DNA from: Azorinus chamasolen
Lineage: Eukaryota; Mollusca; Bivalvia; Cardiida; Solecurtidae
Direction of reading: 5' to 3'
Length of the DNA stretch: 64,000 nt
Assembly: GCA_963576725.1 (NCBI GenBank)
Contig: OY755239.1
Location: 63,096,953 to 63,160,952 of the forward strand
Shown: piece after piece, positions 42,744-52,229 of the stretch
How the letters are laid out: each line of letters opens with the position of its first letter
Numbering within the stretch: the first letter of the stretch is position 1
Made by a program: the position numbers and the translations under genes
The notes under the pieces: generated by a model
What the model was told of the DNA's origin: nothing
The model's database searches: none
The model's input: the letters and a program-made list of their open reading frames with translations, nothing else

Positions 42744-43553
42744 ATGAAACAGTCTACGGCGGCCATGCCGGATATTATTTGCAATATAAGCCGTTTGATC
42801 ACCAAAGTGAACCCGCCAACTCAAAGAGGTATGACATCGAAACTAAGGGTGTCCAAGGGAACTATATACAACATTATCAAGAAAAATTCAGAAGCAAAAC
42901 TACGACAAAAATGCAAAGTTCACCAACTCAAGATGGCACAGATTCAGAAGTGCAGGACCAGATCCTGGAGGCTTTATCTGAGACTGAAATGTAACCAATG
43001 GAAGTACTTTGTCACTTCTGATGGCGCTATGCTTTACTTAAGTGGAAGTTATGGGCGAAGATAGGTATGCTACATCAGAAAATGTGGAAAAGGTGGTGAC
43101 AGGTTGAAGTTTATTAAACCCGATGCTTTTGCCCGCGGCTTTGTGGTTTGGGCTGGTATATCTTCTAGAGACAACTCGCTTTATCGATAAAGGAACCAAC
43201 ATGAACTATGAGTATTACATTAACAAAGTTCTGAAGCCTTTCCAGAGACACGTGTTCATAGACTGTTTTCAGAGGGACCGAAAACAAAAACATTCCATCT
43301 ATACAGTGCATCTAGCCACACATATAAAGTTTATAAACATATGTTGAATTTCCTCAAGAGCCGAAACATCCACTTCATCATGCCTAAAGAATGGATGCCG
43401 AAGTCCCTCGATGCTGTCCCAGTGGACTATGGTATCTGGTGTGTACTTAAATGGTATTTGCAGAACGATAAACAAACACGCTTGTTGGCCTCAAAAGAGC
43501 CCTTAAGGACGAGTGGTGCAAACCGTACCAGAAAACCATACATACGACTTTGA
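42744..43553 (+). pseudogene. Decayed mariner-like (IS630 superfamily) transposase
   Basis: Scattered blocks in two frames match a DDE transposase. A helix-turn-helix remnant (LRVSKGTIYNII) lies at about 42845-42880. The first catalytic Asp is in VTSDGAMLYLSGSYGRR (about 43012-43060). LWFGLVYLLETTRFIDKGT and YEYYINKVLKPF follow at 43141-43240. The last block, EWMPKSLDAVPVDYGIW, is near 43390-43440 with Asp in the third catalytic position. The second catalytic block reads HLYSASSHTYK where HHDSAPSH is expected, so the Asp codon has become TAC at 43302-43304. At least two frameshifts separate the pieces. The copy is dead, and no inverted ends were identified. Confidence 0.75.
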
Positions 43554-43689
43554 AATCATGACCAAAGAGTTGAAGGATGATACACAAATGCCACGGGTCC
43601 CAAAATGAACATTTGTTACAATAAAATGTATTCAGGTAAGATTCAACTGTCATTTTAGTTTTGTTCAAAATAACCTGGGCACCTCTCGT

Positions 43690-43730
43690 ACAGCAAAACC
43701 CCTCTAATGCGACCACAAAAAATAGCTTTA
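43690..43730 (+). mobile_element. Solo family C left end
   Basis: CAGCAAAACCCCTCTAATGC with no hairpin following. Confidence 0.55.
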
Positions 43731-43763
43731 ATCCTGGGTAGTATAGGTGTATAGTACCTTTAG

Positions 43764-43989
43764 TTAACTCGTTCCCTTCTAGACTATTTTAGACTCAATT
43801 TATTTGAATAAATCAACCAAAAAAAGAGCATTTACTAGAGAAAAGTATAATCTTAAAATTGTGTAGTTTTGAAACCACCGTGATAAAAAGAGCATTTGCT
43901 CCTATGAAGCAAATGCTCTATTTATCACAATGGTTCCAAAAAAGGACGCTTACAGGGGCGTCAAATACGTCATTAGGAGGGAATGAGTT
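43764..43989 (-). mobile_element. Family B hairpin MITE, reverse
   Basis: TTAACTCGTTCCC start; hairpin centred near 43907 (TGCTCCTATGAAGCA); ends GGGAATGAGTT. Confidence 0.8.
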
Positions 43990-43998
43990 TTCAGCATA

Positions 43999-44302
43999 CA
44001 GTAAAACCCCTGTAATACGACCACCTGAAAGACGTATACATTTGGACGGTAGAGGCAGGTGGTAGCTTAATGCAGGACAAAAGAAACACAGAAAGCTCCA
44101 TCTGATCTGGGTCTGCTCTGTTTGCAAAGGCGTAGAAAAGCGTATTTATGGAGTAAAGGGTTAAAGGTGGTCTATTAATGAAGGACGAAAGTAATGTTTA
44201 AAGTTCCCGTATGAGCTTTCTGCATTACTTTCATACTGAATTAAGCAACCACCTGTTGTGTGTATTAAATTCATAAAAAGGTCGCTTTTGAGTGTTTTAC
44301 TG
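43999..44302 (+). mobile_element. Chimeric C/A element
   Basis: A C element starts CAGTAAAACCCCTG and runs to the apex AAAGCTCC at about 44100. It continues as the right arm and tail of family A (ATCTGATCTGGGTCTGC to AAAGGGTTAA, 44101-44164), then resumes as a second C hairpin and C right end (GTTTTACTG). TA flanks both sides. Confidence 0.75.
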
Positions 44303-44510
44303 TATATTGTTTCAGAAATGACCCACATCTAAACTTTCGTTGGGTTTTGCGAACTAGATACAACGTTGTCATTTACCGCTATCCGTACAAGGCCTTGTGA
44401 ATAATTAGAACGCACACTGTCGTGTAAGGATTCATGTACACTATACTCTGGCAGCGATAACTTTGTATTTTGTAAACATGACCTCGTTAAGTTGACAATT
44501 AAAAACATGA

Positions 44511-45510
44511 TAATACCCCCATTCCACTGGGCGGCGGTTCCACTGCGCTCATGGCGATCATGGCGATTCTTCAAATTCTTCCAAATCGCAGCAGAAGCGC
44601 CGTCATGTGCCTAATTTTGGGACTTGGGCGTTTCCAGTACGCTTATAGTACTCTTCAACAACGATCTCGCTGCGCTGTTGACGATCTTGTCGAGATCTTG
44701 CTGCGCTTCTACGGCGCTTGAGGTCTGCCTCAGACGCTTCTACTACGCTTCCACTACGGCAAGGTATTTCAGGGCACTCCTCGTCTACGCTTACTACGTT
44801 GCTGTAACGACCTTGCTTCGAACTAAGCGCAGGAGCTGCGCTTCTGTTGCGCCTTTAGAAATTTTCTATATGAAATAGGTGATTAAACTGCTTTCGAAGC
44901 AGTTGACCATCATCCTTCGAAGAACATGGATCAAATTGTTTTGAAGACTCAGATCAAGAAAAACACAGTGTTGGGCCTGATATATGTCTTCATTTTTCTA
45001 AGTCTTCCTGTGGGGTGACTCAAACATAACCTTTACCCTGTTGAATATCCATGTAAGAAATGATGATCTTATAAATATGTATAAGCTGCATTTTTAAAAT
45101 TTAACCTTTTTAAGAAATGTTTTTGCTTTGACAAAAACTGAAGAATCATATCTATATCATATTATAAGCAAACAGAGCAGACCCTGATCAGACGGTTCCA
45201 ATTGAAGCTGTCTGATCTGGGTCTACTCTGTTTGCAAATGTGTGAAAAAGCATTTATATGCGGACAAATATCTCGACGCTTTTGTTGCGATGCGCTTGCG
45301 ATTGCGCTACGTTACTCACGTTGCGGCTACGATTGTTTTGAGCATGGTCAAAACAATCGCCGTGAAGTGGCGATCAAGAAGCTTCAGTTACGCTTCTACT
45401 ACGATCAGGGCGTTTCTACTGCGATGTTGCCGTTCCTGCTACGATTCGCGGCGTTTTTATCAAGATTTCGAAGCGTAGCGGAATCGCCGCTCAGTGGAAT
45501 GGGGGTATTA
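44511..45510. mobile_element. GC-rich TIR element of 1.0 kb
   Basis: TAATACCCCCATTCCACTG at the left is mirrored at the right (45492-45510). The inside is unusually GC-rich, with many irregular CGCTTCTACTACG motifs, and yields incidental open frames on both strands. A family A copy is nested in the middle. Confidence 0.7.
45028..45262 (+). mobile_element. Family A MITE nested in the GC-rich element
   Basis: Starts AACCTTTACCCTGTTGAA; hairpin at 45169-45240 (GGTTCCAATTGAAGC apex). Confidence 0.75.
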
Positions 45511-45566
45511 GCAAGGTTGTTGTTGCACGTTTTTTAGGAATTCAGATCAAGATATGTACTTGTATA

Positions 45567-45772
45567 CAGTCGAACCTGTCTTAAGTGGTCGTTCGTTGAT
45601 TGAACACAGGAGTCTTAAAAGAGGTAGTTACTTGATGCAGAGCAAAAGTAATATAGAAAGTAGGAGCTTTCCTCCTTTACTTTTGACCTGCATTAAGCTA
45701 CCACCTGACTTACAGACCCACAATTAGACTTCTTTTTTATGACAGCCTAAGACAGTGCTGATGTCCTACCGT
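45567..45772 (+). mobile_element. Family C MITE
   Basis: CAGTCGAACCTGTCTTAAG start; hairpin CTTGATGCAGAGCAAAAG with its partner near 45690; the right end is diverged. Confidence 0.7.
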
Positions 45773-45897
45773 ATTCAAATGTTTTATCACAAGCCTCTAA
45801 CGGTCCATTTCTTTAGTATGTCTCTGTCTGTTTATAGGTATAAGTATCTCTTGATGGGGACACTCTACTGAATGAACACATGAATATACCAAGAACA

Positions 45898-46050
45898 CAT
45901 GGTAGTTCATTGCTGGGCAAAAGTAATGCGGAAAAAATTGTAAGGAGCGTTCGGCGTTACTTTTGCTATGCATTGAAGTTTCACATGCCTTAGTTACCAA
46001 AATATTAAGTTCTTTTTAACGAACGCTTTTAAGATAGATTTCCCTGTACA
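45898..46050 (+). mobile_element. Family C MITE, left end lost
   Basis: GGGCAAAAGTAATGCGG arm with partner GCGTTACTTTTGC; right end GATTTCCCTGTA. Confidence 0.6.
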
Positions 46051-46557
46051 CAACTATTTATAAATACCGAAACATTGTTTGCCCTGATTGCTTACGGCCG
46101 TTGTGCCGAAGACTATTATTCAAGACCAGTCCCATTTTCAAAGTAGTAATGTAATCCTTTCTCGTGTGACGGTTATTTAATGATATAAAAAAACATTCTA
46201 ATAGTGTAGACCCTGTCAAGATAAAACGTTTTTGTTTTCAAATAGTGATTGGTTTGTGTTAACACTGTTTTAAGACATGGGCCCTAAGCTTCTAGTTTTA
46301 TATTGGAAGTCTAATTAAGGCATTTCATTTAAACGAAATCAAATTCGATATTTCATCAACGTGTTTTTCTGGAGGTAATACTTAAAGGGATTTCAACGAT
46401 GTTTTACGAGATCGCCTAGACATCAACATATCAATTAACGTAAATGACAAAGAATATTGACAAAGAATATTTAATTTGCATTGATGAAAACTAATATCGT
46501 CTGATTGATAAATCGCAAATAGGCTAAAATTTCAAGGCGAATTCTTTTATACTGATA
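46051..46557. other. Unassigned stretch
   Basis: AT-rich; a direct repeat GACAAAGAATATT occurs twice near 46445-46470. No gene recognised. Confidence 0.3.
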
Positions 46558-46639
46558 CAGTAAAACCCTCTAAACCGGACGTGCATGCAGTAAAGGTGAA
46601 TTTACATCTTTTTAAGGTCAGGTTAGAGAGAGTTTACTG
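46558..46639 (+). mobile_element. Hairpin-free C-type element, 82 bp
   Basis: CAGTAAAACCCTCTAAACC to AGAGAGTTTACTG with TA at 46556-46557 and 46640-46641. The whole central hairpin is absent. Confidence 0.7.
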
Positions 46640-46965
46640 TACAAATAAAAGTTCACTTGGGAGGTTTTTTTTTGCATGATTTTCATTCTGCATTTTAATT
46701 ACCGGTATTAATATTAAATTGAGCATTCAGTTAATGAGGTGTTACTGTATAGATAGAGAGCAAAATATCGTCAATACGATCTCTCAAAAGAAGCATAATT
46801 CTGGAGTTTTAGAACAGATGGTAGCTTAATGCAGGACAAAAGTTATGCAGAAAGCTCCTATAAGGAATATTTTGCTTTACCTTTGCCCCGCATTAAGCAA
46901 CCATCTACCTTTACAGACTCCTTTTTTAAACATTGATGGGGTCGCATTAGCGAGACTTCACCGTG
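46640..46965. mobile_element. C-type right half followed by a second C element
   Basis: GCATGATTTTCATTCTGC to GAGGTGTTACTGTA (46674-46750), then a C hairpin at 46810-46910 (AGCTCCTATAAGGA apex). Confidence 0.6.
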
Positions 46966-46969
46966 CCAC

Positions 46970-47061
46970 TTAAAACCCTTTCCCGCATATAAACGCATTT
47001 GCAAACAGAATAGACTTAGATAAGACGGCTCCTAAACACATTTATATGAGGGAAAGGGTTA
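46970..47061 (-). mobile_element. Miniature family A copy
   Basis: Both TTAA-type borders with AACCCTTTCCC and GGGAAAGGG, but only 92 bp. One hairpin arm survives (GCAAACAGAATAGAC). Confidence 0.7.
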
Positions 47062-47105
47062 AACCCTGATGGGTATTTCAATTTTGAATGTTCTGCAGTG
47101 AAAGT

Positions 47106-47340
47106 TTTAAAACTTCACTCCATAAGTACCCCTTTCTACGCATTTGCAAACGGAGTATACCCAGATCAAACGGTTGTTATAGGAACTGCCTGATCAGGGT
47201 CTGCTCTGTTTGCTTATGAAACAATATAGATATTAATTCCACATTTTTCCCATGACCAAAATCCCTATGTGCTATTATAAAAAAAGATTCTACGTGATAT
47301 TCATAATGCCAATGTTTCGTTCATTAATATTCATGGAGTA
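47106..47340 (-). mobile_element. Family A MITE, reverse
   Basis: Hairpin at 47143-47212 (GGTTGTTATAGGAACT); body to TATTCATGGAGTAAA. Confidence 0.75.
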
Positions 47341-47412
47341 AACACATGTAGTTAAATTTTAACTGCCCCTATACGCTTTGCATGCTGATAAAATGTTCAT
47401 CAATAGATAATG

Positions 47413-47623
47413 TATAACCATTTCCCTGTTGAATATTCATGTAAGAAATAATGACATCATTTATTTACTGAGTTTTATATTGGCATATATTGACAAATAG
47501 GATTTGTTTCGTATTGGTAGAAACTGTATAGGGTCATATCTATTATAAATTCATAAGTAACCAGGGCCGTTTGATCTGGCTCTACTCTGTTTACAAAGGC
47601 GTTTATATAAAGGAATTGGTTAA
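47413..47623 (+). mobile_element. Family A MITE, left hairpin arm deleted
   Basis: Body CCATTTCCCTGTTGAATATTC; the right arm GGCCGTTTGATCTGG remains; ends GGTTAA. Confidence 0.7.
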
Positions 47624-47702
47624 TTCAGATGGCAGTTTTTTTCTCATTTTCTGTTATCGGAATCAAACAGTTTAGACCCTTGCCTCGGGACATCGCCTGT
47701 GT

Positions 47703-47924
47703 TTAACCCTTTCCTTGTTCTATGTTTATTCCAAATTTCGATACCTACTGAATATTTATGGACAAAATAGTTATAACGAAATATGGAAGGTGGAACAATG
47801 TAGCCATTTTAGAAAGAAAAGAAACAGATCTTTCATTCCATTAGCAAACAGAGCAGTACTGATCATCTGAGTCTACTCTGTTTGCAAGTGCGTGAAAATG
47901 CTTTTATATGAAGGAAAGAATTAA
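47703..47924 (+). mobile_element. Family A2 MITE, apex deleted
   Basis: TTAA at 47703 and 47921. The hairpin is reduced to GCAAACAGAGCAGTACTGAT and TCTGAGTCTACTCTG. Confidence 0.8.
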
Positions 47925-48270
47925 ATAGTTTGCAATGGCAATCAAAGATTCGCCCGTTTCTTGATAAATCGTAGAGCATTTCCTTCGCATGTCTCTATAG
48001 AGTTGTTCCAAACTGAAAGTGCCTTTGCATTTTAGACAGTCTCTTTGGTTCTATTTCAATACTACCATCTTATTATTTTCTACTTACCGCTTGAATAAAT
48101 TGTAAGGGAAAGTCGGTATCAATGCAGTGTTCTGTTTCGTGCCTAGACACTTTTAAATGTGTTTCACTCTGGACGAATTATATAACATTAGGGCTTGACA
48201 CGATCTTAATCTTTAGCCAATTGTAAACAACTATCTCTGCTCAGTTTTCGATATTGTGCAATGCTGGCAG

Positions 48271-48411
48271 TTCCGATTCGATCAAGCTTTAGAGGAACGA
48301 TCGACCGAGTGTCAAACAGCTTGGATCCTGATGAGACGCCGAGTTACTCGGCCTCTCATCTGGATCCAAGCTGTTTGCAAATGCGAGTCAGGTCGCGGAT
48401 AGCGGGTTAAG
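48271..48411 (+). mobile_element. D element, best reference copy
   Basis: GTGTCAAACAGCTTGGATCC, centre GCCGAGTTACTCGGC, then GGATCCAAGCTGTTTG and the tail GTCGCGGATAGCGGGTTAA. The left border is not defined by a repeat. Confidence 0.8.
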
Positions 48412-48639
48412 GATTAACGTTTTGGGTTTCTAATGGAATACTTTGTGTTTTACTTAACCTCTTCAGGTTGATGCACACTTAATGTTTCCGTTGCTTTTTG
48501 TCGCAGCTAACTGGACAGCGAATTAGTAACTGTGACATAGACTATGAAAATAGACTGAGATTATGCTGAATTATTTTGAAATCGGGGACAATTGAAAACA
48601 AAGCAGACATATATATTGTTGTTTTCTGTCGCTGACGAT

Positions 48640-48895
48640 TTAACCTTCTACTCCATGAATATTCATGTAAGAAATAATGACGCCATAAGTATTAACTAGA
48701 TTAATTGTTATAATAACACATGGACACAGGAAAGTTTGGCCATGGCAGACACCGTAGAATTATACCCATACTTATCATAAGCAAAACAGAGCAGGCCCTG
48801 ATCAGACGGCTTCAATAGGAAAATTCTTATCTGGGTCTACTCTGTTTTCAAAATCGTGGACAGGCGTGCAATGTAGTTATGGAGTAAATGGTTAA
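48640..48895 (+). mobile_element. Family A MITE
   Basis: TTAA at 48640 and 48892. Body with ATGAATATTCATG; the hairpin (48781-48850) has a damaged right arm. Confidence 0.75.
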
Positions 48896-49429
48896 AGACT
48901 GACAGTTGTATTTCAAGTAAATACGTTTAGCACCAGACAACTTAATGACCAAATTTACTGTTAACTTTCACGCTGAGCTTCATCATGATATGGACGAATC
49001 CGTCATGTTGTTTTATAAAATAGTCTGGACCATGATGAACCGTTGTTTAAGTACAGTTTATCACATAAATGTATCAGATTGAACACCACGTTGCTACGGA
49101 AATGCTTTCATTTTTTCCGGCTTCTGGTTCAAATCAATTTTTTGTCTGTCTGTGAATGTATATGTGAATTCGTTCCTTCGTCACCCCATCTCCCCTCTCT
49201 CTTTCTCTCCCTCCTTATCTCTCTTTTTCTCTCTCTGTTCACTATATCTCTCTCCTATGTTTCCCCACCTATCTATTTGTCCTCATTTCTTACTCATCTA
49301 TTTCTATCAACATAGTTTAAGCCATTTGTAAACATATGTATTCGTAAACTGTAGGGGAAGGGTCGTTTCCTAAGGTTGAGAGAACTTGTGGACTGACCCC
49401 AAATCTATGTATAATTTGAAATGAAATAT
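48896..49429 (+). repeat. Unassigned stretch with a CT-rich tract
   Basis: 49190-49260 is a (CT)n-rich run (CCTCTCTCTTTCTCTCCC). The rest shows no gene. Confidence 0.5.
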
Positions 49430-49683
49430 ATTTAACTATTTACTTCATAGATACGCATTTTAACGCTTTTGCAGAGTATACATTTTTGTACTCAGATCAG
49501 AAAGCTTCTGTAGGAGCCGTCTAATCAGGGTATGCTCTGTTTGCCTATGAAACTATATAGATCTGATTCAACTGTTTCTTCCATGACCAAAACATTCCTT
49601 CATCATATGCCACTATAAACATAGTTAATTAATATTCTTGATGTCATTATTTCTTTGTTGATTATTCATGAAGTAAAGTGTTA
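49430..49683 (-). mobile_element. Family A MITE, reverse
   Basis: Hairpin near 49480-49550 (AGCTTCTGTAGGAGCC); ends TCATGAAGTAAAGTGTTA. Confidence 0.75.
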
Positions 49684-49720
49684 CATGTATTACGGTATCA
49701 CACCTGTTCGAAACTGTTCA

Positions 49721-49941
49721 CCCATTCCCTCATATTGACGCCTTTTGACGCCTCTGCAAACGTCACCTGTTGAAACTATTGTGATAAATAGAGCATTTGC
49801 TCCTATAGGAGCAAATGCTCTATTTATCACAATGGTTTCAAAACTACAAAATTCTAAAATTGTCCTTTTCTCTAGTAATCCTCCTTTTCGGTAGATTTAT
49901 TGAAAGAGGTTGGATCTAAAAATAACATTTGAGGGAATGGG
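49721..49941 (+). mobile_element. Family B hairpin MITE, best reference copy
   Basis: Left TTCA (an altered TTAA) at 49717-49720 and TTAA at 49942-49945. Perfect 56-bp hairpin centred near 49806. Confidence 0.88.
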
Positions 49942-49974
49942 TTAAAGCGGTAAAATAAGGAAAATGCACTTGAA

Positions 49975-50269
49975 CAATTTTCTCTATGAAATATTCATGT
50001 AATAAAGGATGACGTCATGAATAATTATTAGCTGATATTTTTATAATGACATATTTATTCAGAATGTTTTGGTATTGGTAGAAACCTAAGAGTCAGATCT
50101 ATTATAATTTCATAAGCAAACCGAGTAGACCTGATCAGACGGCTCCTATAGGAGTATACTGGTTCCCCGCCGCACTTCAAGATACGTGGTGTCAGGGCAG
50201 GTAATCCATCCATAGGAGCTGTCTGATCTGTGTCTTCTCTGTTTGCATGAAAATGAGGGAGAGGGTTAA
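49975..50269 (+). mobile_element. Family A MITE with an insertion at the hairpin apex
   Basis: After GGCTCCTATAGGAG (50141-50154) come 57 alien bases (50155-50211), then ATAGGAG again (50212-50218) and the normal right arm. The 7-bp duplication is exact. Confidence 0.8.
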
Positions 50270-50334
50270 CCATTTTCTCCATGAAATGTTCATATAATAC
50301 ATAATGACATAATAATATTTCATTGTTGCTTTTA

Positions 50335-50612
50335 TGCCCCCCCCCCCACTCCGATCAAGGGATGGGGTTGCATGGGTTGGGCATATTGTTTTTGACCTGT
50401 CTGTTTGTCTGTTGGTTGGCTTGTGGACAACTAATAACGTTGGCGATAAATTTGTAGCCATTGCACATAAATACTTCAAACTTGGCATGCATGTGCAACT
50501 TATATAGGCGAATATTTTAAGGGGTGACTTAGATCAATGTCATATATCAAGGCCAAAGGTCAACTTACGGGACAACTTTATATTGGCGATAATCGGGAGC
50601 ACAGTATTTCAC
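50335..50612 (+). mobile_element. Fragment of a GTCTGT-type hairpin-ended repeat
   Basis: Starts with a run of 11 C, then GATGGGGTTGCATGGG, GGGCATATTGTTTTTGACC and GTCTGTTTGTCTG, the same layout as the element at 8255. Confidence 0.55.
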
Positions 50613-50667
50613 AAATGAACATACTTGTTATTGGCCATGCCAGAAACTTTAGAATCAGGGCCATGCT

Positions 50668-50786
50668 TATAAAGCTTTTTAGTTGAGTCTGAGTTTGTTC
50701 TCAAGCTTTTGATTGGTCAAATCTGACCAAACAAAAACTTGAGAACGAACCAAGACTCAACTAAAAGGTTTTATAAGCGTGGATAA
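50668..50786. mobile_element. Family J hairpin MITE
   Basis: Ends CCATGCTTATAAA and mirrored CCACGCTTATAAA. The arms GTTGAGTCTGAGTTTGTTC and their mirror form an almost continuous hairpin. Confidence 0.75.
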
Positions 50787-50993
50787 TCTATACGCAAACA
50801 GAGCAGACCCTGATCAGACAGGTCCTACAGGAGCCGTCTGATCTGGGTCTGCTCTGTTTGCAAAGTGGTTAAAATACGTATATACGGTGTAAAAGGTTAA
50901 TAACACACATTGTTGAATTTGGTCAATCTATTAACATACTTAAAGCTTCAGACTGTCTGTTAGTTAATTATTCTCATGCTAAGCCCGGGTTGA

Positions 50994-51087
50994 CTGCCGT
51001 CTGCAACAGCTTGGAATCCAGATGACATGCCGAGTAACTCGGCATCTCATCTGGGTCCGAGCTGCTTGACACTCGGCCGGCCAGGAG
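50994..51087 (+). mobile_element. D hairpin
   Basis: CAACAGCTTGGAATCCAGAT, centre GCCGAGTAACTCGGC, then GGGTCCGAGCTGCTTGACAC. Confidence 0.75.
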
Positions 51088-51180
51088 TGTCTCAAATGCT
51101 TGAATGAACCGGGAGCCAATGATAAATGAAGCAGATCAGAGATTAAGGCGACGCCATACTTTAAGCACGAGAAGGGTTAA

Positions 51181-51385
51181 CCCTTACAACGCGGAATTTT
51201 CAACTGGACTATTCCAAACTTCAAACAGGTCAAGTTTATGGTAAATATTTAGGGACGTATCTAAATATAAGTGTAACGTGACAAACAGTGTAGACCCTGA
51301 TAAGAGGGTTCCTCTAGGAGCCCTCTCAACTGGGTATACACTGTTTGCAAAGGACGTTAGTGACTCGTGTCCCACACAGAAAAGG
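51181..51385 (+). mobile_element. Family E hairpin MITE, full length
   Basis: TTAA at 51177 and 51386; hairpin at 51281-51350 (GGTTCCTCTAGGAGCC). Confidence 0.85.
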
Positions 51386-51389
51386 TTAA

Positions 51390-51868
51390 GTGTATGTATC
51401 ACGTAGTGACTGTTTCTCCTCTAACAAGGTGAAATACACCAGTTTCTGTCAATTCGTATTGACATTTAAGTTTGTTTTCGCGTGAGTCAATTCAGTTTTA
51501 ACAAAAACTGTCTGTGTTCAGACTTTCCATGATTCATGGTGACAGTATAGGGCCCAGGCCACCTGATTGCCTCACAAGCGTTTTAACCTTTTATCAGCTC
51601 GATTTCAGACGATTTAACGAAGCTGACTACTGACAGTAGAATACCGGTAGTCTTGTATTGAAAAGTCAATTTGTATTTGTCTTAGTTTACCTTGCACGGA
51701 CGTAAATAATAATAATTTGAAATTATGGAATTTGAAACAGCGTTCATCGCCCTGATAAAACGCGGCAAACTTTTCCGTATACATTCACTAAAACGTTTAA
51801 TTGTCATTTTAACTCATGAATATTCATGTAATATAATGAGTCGTTGACGTCATCCATTCCTATATTAA
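51390..51868. other. Unassigned stretch
   Basis: Contains one family A body fragment (TCATGAATATTCATGTAAT, about 51815). No gene recognised. Confidence 0.35.
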
Positions 51869-51872
51869 TTAA

Positions 51873-52100
51873 CCCTCTCCTCCATAAATACACCTTTATA
51901 CGCCTCTGTAAAAGTCATTGTTTGAAACCATTGTGTTAAATAGAGCTTTTGGTCCATAGGAGCAAATGCTCTATTTATCACAATGGTTTCAAACCTTCAC
52001 AATTCTAAAACATTCCTTTTCTCTTGTAAATGCTCCTTTTCGGTAGATTTATTCAAAGAGGTTGAATCTTAAAAATACCGGTATCGTATGAGGTAATTGG
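51873..52100 (+). mobile_element. Family B hairpin MITE
   Basis: TTAA at 51869 and 52101; left hairpin arm mutated (GAGCTTTTGGTCC). Confidence 0.82.
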
Positions 52101-52229
52101 TTAAGGAAAACTCATCCAATCTTACTTTGGAACGAATCCATTTTTCATGCGGAGGGGGTAAAACAAACAAATTATTTGCTGGAATAAGTCATTGACATCG
52201 ATGGGTTCAACAAACACTCGGTGCCATTA

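Larger units (their letters stand above)
50266..50899 (+). mobile_element. Family A MITE host of two nested repeats
   Basis: Shares TTAA with the previous copy. The body breaks at about 50335, resumes at 50615-50667 (GGCCATGCCAGAAAC), breaks again for J, and resumes with the hairpin 50793-50865 (GGTCCTACAGGAGCC) and TTAA at 50896. Confidence 0.75.

Noticed and set aside
44624..45537. Open frames in the GC-rich segment
   Set aside because: They lie within a TIR element with irregular CGCTTCTACTACG repeats, overlap in several frames, and show no protein family resemblance.
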